NCBI GenBank assembly: GCA_028023455.1
Contig: JAQFVV010012405.1
Span: forward strand, 4,407,149 to 4,471,148
From: Epiperipatus broadwayi
Taxonomy: Eukaryota; Onychophora; Udeonychophora; Euonychophora; Peripatidae
Reading direction: 5' to 3'
Length of the DNA: 64,000 bases
Shown here: one piece after another, positions 22,673 through 32,322 of the stretch
Position numbering within the stretch: the first letter of the stretch is position 1
Layout: each line of letters begins with the position of its first letter
Position numbers and translations under genes: made by a program
The notes under the pieces: generated by a model
Database searches by the model: none
Seen by the model: the letters and a program-made list of their open reading frames with translations, nothing else
Told to the model about the DNA's origin: nothing

Positions 22673-23928
22673 ACAGCTACAGTTCATATGTAGATTAATA
22701 GTCAGATTCCTCCAACAACTGCTATTATTTTGCCTTTTATACTTTTATAGCTTCTTATTGAAAATTCTATGGATCGACTAACATGATGTCACTGATCCTA
22801 ATGTCCAGATGTTTCCATTTTGGTCCATGCGCTTGTTGCTGCTTCAGAGCAGGAAACAATCTTTAGTTTTTATTTATATCTCCTATCTGACCTTTTAATT
22901 ATTTGAGTGCCCCAAGGGCTAGTTTGCTTTAAAACAATCATTTCCATTTAGTAAGATCAAACATAATATAAATTAACATTTATTTCTATTTTCAAAAATA
23001 TTAATCTTTATCTTTAGATCTTTACTTTTTTTTACTTTCACAAAAAAGTACTTTTAAATGCTTTTTTTTTCTTAAAATAGTTTTAAAGTTCTTCATCTGT
23101 GTGATCTATATATGTTAAACACAGCTCTTTTAATTTTCTTTTAGTTTTTAATAAAACACTTTTTATTTGCGATCTTTTTTTTCCTTTAAGTATTAATTTT
23201 AAAATAATGTAATGGCATATGTATACATTATACTAGGGAATTTTTCACATCTAAAAGTAATATTTTTTTAGCAATTCAAAATAATCTTATGGACTTATTA
23301 AGTAACAAACAAACATCAAACTTTCAAATTTATATATGTAAGATAGTAAAAATATATTTGAAGAATTATTTAAGATACTGCAGTAGGTAATTTTTAAAAT
23401 TGTTTAAAGTAATTTATAAAATACTTAATAAAAGATTGTTAATTTATTATGCACATTGTTGTTATTTTTAAAAGTAATTTAAAAAAAACAGTATTCAAGA
23501 CATTTATTATCTGCCTAAACTTCATAAATATATTAAAGGAATTACATACAAAAGTGAGTGTCACAAATAGATATTATAATATAGATCAAATATTTTAATA
23601 AGATTTGAAGGATTTATAGTCAACAATCTTGATGAATATTAAAGCTCTAAATCAAATAATTTAGGTATATTTAAATTAAAGACACTTGTATTATGCATTA
23701 TAAATTTCTGGTAACCATTACCCTTTATTATTTAGTCTTTCTTTTAACTTTATTCTTTCTTTTATATGTATATAATATTCAAATGTACACATATTGTCTA
23801 TATTAAACTTAATGTAATTAGAAGGGGCTTGAACTCAGATTTTCAAGCTCCCTACAATGAATACTGACTCTGACGTTTATGTAAACAAATACGCTTGTTT
23901 GGAGGTCTTGGTAAAGTTCCATCTATTG

Positions 23929-23933
<5 letters not shown>

Positions 23934-23961
<28 letters not shown>
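23934..23961. repeat. (TA)n microsatellite
   Basis: A plain TA run with no recognised element on either side. Confidence 0.95.
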
Positions 23962-23965
<4 letters not shown>

Positions 23966-24288
23966 TCAAAACTACCCCAAATCCAAAATTAAAACAGACC
24001 AGCATAAAAATAATATTAAAACACAACCTAAGGTTTCACTGCTACAAGCAGACTTCTCAAGTGTAAAGAACTACAAAAACTACACAATATATATAATATT
24101 AAAAACTATCCTCAAATCCATTCACTTCCCATCCACCCTTAATATTAAAAGAACTCTTAAATAAGTTAATTGCTTCAGAATAATAAATTTTCAATAATAA
24201 AGAGTCTTTAATTCTTCTTTTGATTATATTAAGATAGCAAATCTTCTCCACCCCCCAACTTTTCAGGCATCCATATAAATTTGAAAGG

Positions 24289-24414
24289 TTTTGTTTATTT
24301 GTTTATTACTTAATAACTCAATAAATATTGTATTAATCTTAATGAATTTTGCACAAGTTTTTTCTCTATCTCTCTCTTTTGGAAAATTATAGAGGCCATG
24401 GATATTTGCTTTAT
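24289..24414 (+). repeat. Dispersed repeat R2, copy 2
   Basis: Direct-orientation relative of 20,757-20,868, sharing AATAACTCAATAAATATTG, TTAATGAAT, TTGCACAAG and TTTTGGAAAATTA. The facing-LTR element inserted immediately downstream of or within its end. Confidence 0.65.
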
Positions 24415-24419
24415 GATAC

Positions 24420-25044
24420 TGCAATATTCAAGGTCAAGAAAGGTATATACATATGTAATGTATAATGAATATGTAAAATAATAATAATTGTATAATAATA
24501 AGAGTATGTAAAATAAGAATAATAATTGTATAATAATAAGAGTACAATAATGTAGAATAAAAGTAATAACTGTAAAATATAATGAATATGTAAAATAAGA
24601 ATAATTGTATAGTAATTATGAATAACGATTGTGTAAAATTGCAATGCTGTTAAATCATAGAAAGCCCAGCTGACCTTATAGGGTCAGAAAACTGTGTAAA
24701 ATACCATATATTGTGAGAAATGTAAAAATACTGTGGGTATGTGAAAATGTGAGAACACCATATATTGTTAGGAATGTAAAAGACTCCAGAAGTCTTCAGG
24801 GGTATATAATCCCCCATAACCTGATCTAATTGTTCTGAGTTTTAATTATAAGTCAGAGTCTCCTGCCTCTGTAAGTCCAAAAGCAGGACTAGGGTATTTA
24901 TATGCAGGTCACCATGACCTTTTATTATTTTATTACACCTTATAATAGGCAATGTATATAGTTAAAATTGTTCATATTAAACTATAATATTATCATCTCA
25001 ATTCTGCCTTTGTCCATTTATTTACTTGCTGGTCATAAGACACA
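24420..25044 (+). repeat. Left LTR (625 bp)
   Basis: Begins TGCAATATTC and ends GACACA. It contains an AT-rich stretch of TAATAATAATTG-like units (24,475-24,620). Its inverse at 25,495-26,123 is similar over the full length, with scattered substitutions. The open frame at 24,411-24,644 on the minus strand is an artefact of the AT-rich repeats. Confidence 0.85.
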
Positions 25045-25048
25045 GCAA

Positions 25049-25231
25049 ACTGGCGCAGTCAAGACAGGAATTGAATCTGAAAGAAACTGGCGCAGTAATG
25101 ACAGGAATGGAATCTGAAAGAAATTGGTGCAGTTGACACAGGAATTGAATCTGAAAGAAAGTGGCAGTCAATATAGGAATGGAACTGCATTAAAATTTGA
25201 CTCGGTCATCATAGGATCGAATCTGGAAATA
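25049..25231 (+). repeat. Five tandem 36-37 bp repeats at the primer-binding-site region
   Basis: Units start at 25,049, 25,086, 25,123, 25,160 and 25,196. The first three read roughly ACTGGCGCAGT, a variable part, ACAGGAAT.GAATCTGAAAGAA; units 4 and 5 are increasingly diverged. The first unit starts 5 bp after the LTR end and includes TGGCGCAGTC, the likely primer-binding site, so that site appears to have been duplicated in tandem. Confidence 0.85.
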
Positions 25232-25286
25232 ATTGCCTAAACAGCAAGCTGAGACAAATTGTAAGTGGATTTGAATCAATAGAGAA

Positions 25287-25494
25287 ATGGCAAGCATATT
25301 GCAAGTTTCTATTTGCAAATTTAATGTAAAAGATCCGAGTGATTGGCCACTGTATGTTCAGAGGATAAAAAACTACTTTATACTAAATAGTATTACCGAG
25401 AATACTGTAAAAGTAGCCTCATTATTTTGCTTCACGGGCCAGAGGGTAATCGAAATAGTGAACAAACTATGTGGAAATTCACCGGAGATGCTGT
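25287..25494 (+). pseudogene. Truncated gag N-terminus of a Ty3/gypsy retrotransposon
   Basis: From the ATG at 25,287 (context GAGAAATGG) the frame encodes about 69 residues that fit the start of a gypsy-type capsid protein: CKFNVKDPSDWPLYVQRIKN, then YF, VKVASLF and KLCGNSPE. WPLYVQR-x-KNYF followed by VKVASLL and LCG-x-x-P is a recognised pattern in animal Ty3/gypsy Gag. The coding sequence is cut at the border of the inverted LTR at 25,495; the frame runs on into that LTR and stops at 25,517. Capsid, nucleocapsid and pol are missing, so it cannot assemble or move by itself. Confidence 0.8.
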
Positions 25495-26123
25495 TGTGTC
25501 TTATGACCAGCAAGTAAATAAATGGGCAAAGGCAGAATTGAGATGGTAAGATTATAGTTTAATATGAATAATTTTAACTATATACATTGCCTATTATAAG
25601 GTGTAATAAAATAATAAAAGGTCGTGGTGACCTGCATATAAATACCCTAGTCCTGTTTTTGGACTTACAGAGGCAGGAGTTTCTGACTTATAATTAAAAC
25701 TCAGAACAATTAGATCAGGTTATGGGGCTTTATATACCCCTCAAGACTTCTGGAGTCTTTTATATTTCTAACCATATATAGTGTTTTCACTTATGTTTTC
25801 ACATACATGCAGTATTTTTACATTTCTCACCATATATGGTATTTTACACAGTTTTCTGACCCTATAAGGTCAGCTGGGCTTTCTATGATTTAACAGCATT
25901 GCAATTTTACACAATCGTTATTCATAATTACTATACAGTTATTCTTATTTTACATATTCATTATATTTTACAGTTATTACTTTTATTCTACATTATTGTA
26001 TTCTTATTATTATACAATTATTATTCTTATTTTACATACTCTTATTATTATACAATTATTATTATTTTACATATTCATTATACATTACATATGTATATAC
26101 CTTGCTTGACCTTGAATACTGCA
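25495..26123 (-). repeat. Right LTR (629 bp), inverted
   Basis: Read on the minus strand it begins TGCAGTATTC and ends GACACA, matching the left LTR. Its U5-side end joins gag directly with none of the leader or tandem repeats that follow the left LTR, so the junction is precisely at the LTR terminus. Confidence 0.85.
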
Positions 26124-27477
26124 GATACTTAATTGGTTTTTGAAATTTTCCATTGATATGAGTAAAACCACAGTGATAGCTAGTACATATATGTATATTA
26201 CTAGCAGTTGTATTAAATTTATAAGCATTTCTATTTGGGAATCAAAATAATTAAACAAACAATAAGCAAATATATGTAGATAATTTTTCATCTTCTGGAG
26301 AGTAAAACTTATGCAACATAAAGTTTTCCCTATTTCATATATTTAAATATTTCTTACATTACTAACATTATTTTTCTCTTCTTAATACATTTGATTAAGG
26401 ATGTTACTATTTTTTTCAATCATAATTATATTTTATAAGTAGTGTTCAATTGTAAAGCTAATGTTTAATTATTTTATAATTAAAAGGTTGTCCATCATTT
26501 GCAATGTTGAAATATGACTCCAAAAAAGAGTTAATTTAAAACATTTTTATATTTAAAATTATAAAAAGGCAATATATCAAAAAATCCGTACAGATTAAAT
26601 TATAAAATTAATAATTAGAAACTGAGGTAAGTTCCATAAAATAAAGGCAGTTTATTTTATTTTTATTTACTAAATCAAAAAAAAATATATCTAATTTTGA
26701 TATTTTTTTAATATGAATAAATAGTTGTCGTGTTTTTTTTACATATATAGAGATATAATATTAAGATTACCATTAACTTTGTTGTTAATATGCGTATACG
26801 TATGTACATATATAATCACAAATAATTTTTAATTAATAAACATATTTTTAAGATTTTAAGCAATGTGATATTACTTTTAAGATGCCATCATTTTAATAAT
26901 TAATTTTGTTTAATTCTCTTAGGAATATGAAATAAACTTTTTACAAAAAGATATGGAATATTGATAGCTTTTCTATTTTGTAAAACACTACGTATTATTT
27001 TGTGCTAAAATCTTTTTTTTTACGGTGTTTATAACGAAATTGGAGAATATAAGAACAGGATAATGGAATTATTGAAATAACTTTTATTAGAATAGAATAG
27101 AAGAAGAAAAGAAATGAATCAGGGTATAGAAATACTTGGGTAATAAGAAATAAGAAGTAAATAAGTTTATTGGGTGTTTATCTTAATTACCACGGTTTCT
27201 GAGCATATAGTATACATCGAAACTTCTGAGTTCGTTTAAGGGAAAGATGTTCTGTATCGCTTGTTTTTTTAACATAATCGTATGAATTTATATTATTTTG
27301 TAAGTACAATATAAATAAACAAATGAATTTTTAAAATAAAAATTATGCTCTGAATGTTTCTCTCGCTTTTTTTAAAATATTATATTCTTCTTAATTAAAT
27401 GACATACTATATTAAAATTATACACTAGTGTTGCTGACTATATATGGAATAACTCTCCTGTGTTCACAAAAAAAAAA

Positions 27478-27487
27478 CATGGCGGCA
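27478..27487 (+). promoter_or_regulatory. YY1-like ACATGGCGGC site / possible start codon context
   Basis: After a run of A, ACATGGCGGC matches the animal YY1 consensus, which in many genes overlaps the transcription or translation start. The frame from this ATG runs only about 17 codons before a stop. It could be a short first coding exon or chance. Confidence 0.3.
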
Positions 27488-27596
27488 AAGAACTTCATTG
27501 TCTTTTTTAGTTTGTTGCGTAAAAAGAATCGGATTTCTAAATAAATTACAAAATAAATCCCACTGGAAGAAAATGATTAATACTGTAAAAAACGGC

Positions 27597-27624
27597 AACT
27601 AAGCTAAGTCTTTTTAGCTTAGTT
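27597..27624. other. Perfect 11-bp hairpin
   Basis: AACTAAGCTAA and TTAGCTTAGTT are exact inverse complements around the loop GTCTTT. Function unknown. Confidence 0.75.
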
Positions 27625-29993
27625 ACTTTATTAAGAGATTAAAAAATTCATTACAAGATTATAATCAAAAATAATTTAATGAGATGTTTATAAAAAAAAA
27701 TTAAAACGTTTACTCTTAGATAATCAACACAGGAATTGTAAGGTTAAGTTTTAAATCATGTAATAAAATTAAAAATTCAAATTATATATGCAATATATAT
27801 AATAGCATAAAGAACTTCATATATGACAACTATCAACGTAGTTAAATCTATTAGTAAACAATTTTCTAAAGTCTGCACATATATATAATATTTGATCTTG
27901 CTTATTAAAATCATGTTTGAATTTTAATCTATTGAAAACTATTTTATATATATTAAAAAAATAAAACACATGTGGTTTTATAGTTTCTTTATTACTATGT
28001 TCATTTAAAATATAATCCATATATATATAATAATAACGGAAACGTAAATTTCCCTTAAATGAACAGTAACATATTTAAATGCGCTGAGACGCAGTTAAAG
28101 ATAAAACTAAGGTGCGAATTATAATACTAAAGTGGCTTAGCGCTTTCGTGGAATGTCTATATCAGCAAAATCATATATATGTAAGAAATATGATCAATAA
28201 TAATAAGCAGTTTAAAAGCTTTCGTCTTTCTTTATATAGATATTATGGAAAACTGTCTGAAGAAGTCTGAAAATGTTATAGAAAAAGATTTACAAAAATT
28301 CTGGTAAACTAACAAATGTTAAAAAAAAACTGCCAAGCAGAATCGGATTTATGCACAAACAAATCTCGATAAATACCTAAAACTGTTGAACAAAATGGAG
28401 GGCTTAATATTTTATAAATTATAAAAATTATGTTTTCTTTGCAGTTTCATATCAATAAACTGTTGTTCAAAAAATAAATACTAGTCCCATTAAAGTAAAT
28501 TCCACTACTATCCACTAGGTGATATTACATTACACCAGACATGCTCAATATTATCTATTGTTCAATCTTCAACAACCGTCTATTTATTGACTGCTAAAAT
28601 ATTTTTTTCATTTACTTTTTTCATTTCTTTTACATAATTAATCTTATTTTTCCAAGTTATATTTTTTAATCTCCAAAGGTCTTTTCTATTCTCTCTTCTT
28701 AATTCTTCCCTTCTTTACTCCATAGTAAAGGATCATCCCAAATAAAATATTTACCATTACTGTTTTTTAACTTTTAACTTACTATGCAATGGTATCGCAT
28801 GCTGGCACATAAATTTGTTAGATGTTAATTGAAAACGTGTGTTATGGGATCATGTTGTTGCATTGTTTTTTAGTATTGTGAAATGCAGAGAATCATATGT
28901 AAGCTACATTCTATGAAGGTTAGTGTTCAGTATATTTATTGTGTGTCATATCTGATATTTCACATACTATTTGTGAAACATATTTAAATTTGATAATTTT
29001 AATCATAACATAAATGTGTGTTGTTGTTTTTTTTGTAAAACATTTGCATTTTTTAATATTTTTGATAATAGGTCTTTGTGAAAATGTTACAAAATGCTAG
29101 TTTTCCAAAAATTAACTTTCTGGATCCTAGATTTCATAAATGGTGTAACAAATTTTAGATAATGATGATGAGCTGAATAACAATAAAGAGAATGATTTAC
29201 ATTATTCAAGATGATAACACTGCTTAACCAAATATCTAGCCACACCTTAGTGGCAAAGAAGATATAAAGCATGCAAATCTAGTAATCTGAAGATTTTTTC
29301 AGTGACATTACAATGCATTGTTGAAGAACAGAAAGAGTAAAGGCAGCCATTGGATGAGTATTTACACATTAAAAAACATTATTTTTGGCATAGATAATTT
29401 AAAAAAGCCTTTTATGCACATTGGAAATGAAATAACTAATTTGTGTCAAACATAAATGGTACCAATATTGTGTAACTAATTATTAACAAAGCAGTTTCCT
29501 TTTAAAATAATATAAATTTATATTTTTTAAAACTTTTTTATGAAATATGAAAAGAGTGTTAATGCATTTTTATTAATAAAATTATATATAATCTTTAAAA
29601 TGGTTATTTTATTGAATTGCAACCTAATTAATTTCTCAACAATATGTAATACCAGCATGTAATAACTGTGTAATTTTTATAGATCACAGCAATCGAGGGT
29701 TAAATCTAATTTCAATGCATTACCAAAATATGTCCTGTTCATATTAAATTATGCCACTGTAATTCTCATTCTAACTCTTTTATCATTATTTTCATAACTG
29801 ATAATTCAAACATTTAAAAAGCATTAAACTATGCTGTCTTGTTTAATACTTAATCTTAATGTTTTGCCTCACCTTTTACTTTTATCACTATATATTTTTT
29901 ACATTTATTTATCCAAGATTTATGTAAGTTCTATCAATCCCCATAATACTTTGTTATGCCTATTTTTACTGTTGACAAGTATTGCCATATTAT

Positions 29994-30437
29994 AACATTA
30001 ATACTTTAATTGGTTTATTATACAAAGATCTAAAAAAAATCATTTCCCCCAATAGGCAACTTTACTCAACATTATCTATTGTCAGAATACTGACTAAATT
30101 TCAAAATTTATGCATGCCTCACTCATGGCTAAATTTCCTGCATAATCTGCTACTTGATAATACCAATAAAGTTATTTCTCATAAAACACTTTAAATTAAA
30201 CATAGATCCTACTTGCATACTATGTAATGAACTCCCAAAAAATAATCCCATATTTTTGAGACATGTCCATACTTTTCACCCTTACATTGCTTTTTATTTC
30301 ACAAAGACACAACTAATTAAAAAAAATATGCTCATAAACAATATAAAGAAGTTAAAACTATTCAATGCCTTTGTAACCATTCACACTCTCAGAACAATAT
30401 GGCTTGCCCAATCTTTGACAACAAAAAATACAATGTA
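29994..30437 (+). pseudogene. LINE reverse-transcriptase C-terminus with zinc-knuckle-like motif
   Basis: Two frames join near 30,190. The first (to 30,194) gives a Leu-rich region with WLNFLHNLLLDNTNKV. The second (to 30,438) gives IDPTCILCNELPKNNP, then HVHTFHPY, then TLRTIWLAQSLTTKN. This resembles the zf-RVT end of non-LTR retrotransposons: a Trp-Asn helix, CxxC, a late histidine and an IW-LA helix. One frameshift separates the halves. The clade cannot be fixed from this short piece; it is unlike both the RTE and LINE2 copies in the window. No catalytic region remains. Confidence 0.7.
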
Positions 30438-30538
30438 ATCAAGCATTGGTAGTCAAGAGGTCAGCGACGGCTGCTTTACAAGTAGTTGTCCCGGGTGAGC
30501 GGGTTCGTTTCCCAGCTAATGCTATGACACATGAAAAA
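30438..30538 (+). repeat. tRNA-derived SINE, copy 2, with intact target duplication
   Basis: Body of about 90 bp: acceptor strands AGCATT and AATGCT, A-box-like TAGTCAAGAGGTCAG, anticodon-like stem GCTGC/GTAGT, extra arm GTCCCGGGTGAGC, B box GGGTTCGTTTCCC, then ATGACACATG and poly(A). AAAAAATACAATGTA lies at 30,423-30,437 and 30,539-30,553. The near-consensus B box suggests a fairly young insertion. It landed within the LINE coding remnant. Confidence 0.88.
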
Positions 30539-30808
30539 AAAAAATACAATGTACTAAAAAAAAAAAAAACAAAGAACGATATAACATATATCTATATGCT
30601 CAAAAATATATACCCAATAAAGTCACAAAAAAAATATGGCAAAGCAATATATTCCTTAGCTGCTAATTAATGCAATAACAGAAATCATCTCGTTCCAATT
30701 CACTGTTTTCTAAAAACTTACTTAAAAATAAAAAAAATTTACAAAAAAAAATATATAAAAAGCTCTTAATTATAATTCTTGTAAATATTATGGTACTAAT
30801 AAAGTCTA

Positions 30809-30916
<108 letters not shown>

Positions 30917-31179
30917 ATTGCCATATTATCAGCAAATGTTATAAATAAAACCATCTATTTTCAATACAATGTCTATTACTATCAAAACAATTTTACCCAA
31001 TACATATATTTGAAAATGCATTGATCAAAGGATGTTTTTGATTATGTATTGAACTGAATGAAACATGCTTTTTGCCATTTACAATTAAAGTCTCATTTAC
31101 CTTTAATGTATCACTTTTCACAAGGAACTGGATGAAAATGTGGTAAATACAGTAATCACGTTTTAAACCACTAAACATC

Positions 31180-31240
31180 ACATGACCACCATTTCTTATG
31201 ATACTACTGTATGGAAAGTTTTGCCTGTTTAATAATCACA
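31180..31240. repeat. R1 dispersed repeat, internally deleted remnant
   Basis: CACATGACCACCATTTCTTATG (an R1 outer boundary) joins directly to TACTGTATGGAAAGTTTTGC (the other R1 end), so both termini remain and the middle is gone. Confidence 0.7.
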
Positions 31241-31603
31241 TTTTAGCTATACAATTTAAACAAACAATCCTATATCTTTTCTTACAAAATGGCCACTATT
31301 TAAAATAATGGTGTACATTTTTAAAAATATTTGAATTTTTTTGAAAGATTGTACAGCAAATAGCTGATTGTGAATCAAAATAGTGAGTATAAATTGATAA
31401 TGATTTCTATTATGAATCCTAATATAAATATCTATCATACATGGAAGTGGGAGGCAGGAAGTATATGTAAAGACAATGTTGACAAAAAAAGAAATAGAGT
31501 TGCTTATAATGATGCAATCAATATTGGTTTAATCATAATGTGAATTGTAATTAGTAGGAGAATAAAATCAAACCTATAAATACTTTTAAAATTATATTAT
31601 TGG

Positions 31604-32322
31604 TTGCAGGAAATGTTGCAGGAGTTATCAGATAAAAGTAGGAAAGTAGGACTAAAAATAAATGTTAAAAAGACTAAAGTAATGTTTAATCGATTTGTTC
31701 AAAATATGAAAATAAAGATTGATTATGATGAATTAGAAGAAGTTAACAGTTACAAATACTTTGGTAAGATTATTAATATGGATGGAAACATAATGGATGA
31801 AATTAATCATAGAATTAAACTTGGTTGGAGTGCTTTTGGTAGAAATAAGTTGATACTAAAAGGAAATATACCTATGTGTTTGAAAAGGAAGGTTTTTAAC
31901 AAATGTGTTTTACCAGTTTTTACTTATGGATCTGAGACTTGTATACTTAATAGAAGAGCAATACAGAGACTCCAGACCACTCAAAGAAGAGATGCATGTT
32001 GGGAGTAACAAGAAGAGATCGAAAATGCAATGTATGGGTAAGAGAACAAACAGGTGTTACTGACCTCATTGAAAAAATTAAAAGATTGAAGTGGAGTTTG
32101 GCTGGACATATTGCTAAAAAAGATGATAATAGATGGACAATTGAAATCTTAAACTTGTAAAAGACCCAGAAAGAAACCACATGTGAGATGGATGGATGAA
32201 ATAAGAAAGTATGCAGTGGTGATGTGGAGAAGAGAAGCTAAATATCGGAGAAGATGGATTAAACTTGGAGAGACCTTCATCCTGCAATGGAGTGATAATG
32301 GTTGATGTTGAGATGATGATGA
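31604..32322 (+). pseudogene. RTE-like LINE, 5'-truncated 3' copy
   Basis: Frame 31,604-32,008 encodes the end of the reverse transcriptase (EMLQELSDKSRKVGLKINVK, YKYFGKIINMDGN, YGSETC) and matches the large copy from residue about 579. A short deletion at about 31,989 shifts the frame, and a second near 32,155 removes about 14 bp. The 3' end keeps TGGAGAGACCTTCATCCTGC and a GATGATGATG tail at about 32,310. High similarity to the 17.6-20.5 kb copy indicates recent common activity. The catalytic motifs lie upstream and are absent. Confidence 0.88.

Larger units (their letters stand above)
20869..23933. other. Mostly unassigned DNA with TA tracts and a hairpin
   Basis: Contents: a possible tRNA-like stretch at 20,930-21,015, TA runs at 21,690-21,762, a 12-bp perfect hairpin at 22,641-22,672 and otherwise AT-rich DNA. 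Small frames such as 22,516-22,698 show no family motif. Confidence 0.5.
24420..26123. mobile_element. Ty3/gypsy-type LTR retrotransposon derivative with inverted (facing) LTRs
   Basis: A 1704-bp insertion made of an LTR in plus orientation (24,420-25,044), 450 bp of leader and truncated gag (25,045-25,494), and a second LTR in minus orientation (25,495-26,123). Both outer ends are the TG (U3-side) terminus. GATAC lies at 24,415-24,419 and again at 26,124-26,128, a 5-bp target duplication as expected from a retroviral-type integrase. The similarity of the arms stops exactly at the CA/TG ends. There is no pol region. Normal elements carry LTRs in direct orientation. Confidence 0.85.
26129..29976. 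other. Unassigned DNA with a CpG-retaining stretch
   Basis: No coding region is recognised. Between about 26,750 and 28,250 CG dinucleotides are visibly more frequent than in the surrounding repeats (for example CGTATACG, GCGCTGAGACGC, TTAGCGCTTTCG), and a YY1-like ACATGGCGGC lies at 27,478-27,487. An 11-bp perfect hairpin is at 27,597-27,624. A host promoter or first exon is possible but not shown. Confidence 0.45.

Noticed and set aside
24411-24644. Open frame encoding a Tyr/Ile-rich small membrane-like protein, repeated at 25,899-26,132
   Set aside because: Both copies lie inside the two LTRs and arise from AT-rich near-repeats. The duplication comes from the inverted LTRs, not from selection on a protein.
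25049-25231. Possible CRISPR-like array
   Set aside because: The units are directly tandem with no spacers, diverge progressively, and lie at the primer-binding site of an LTR element in eukaryotic DNA.
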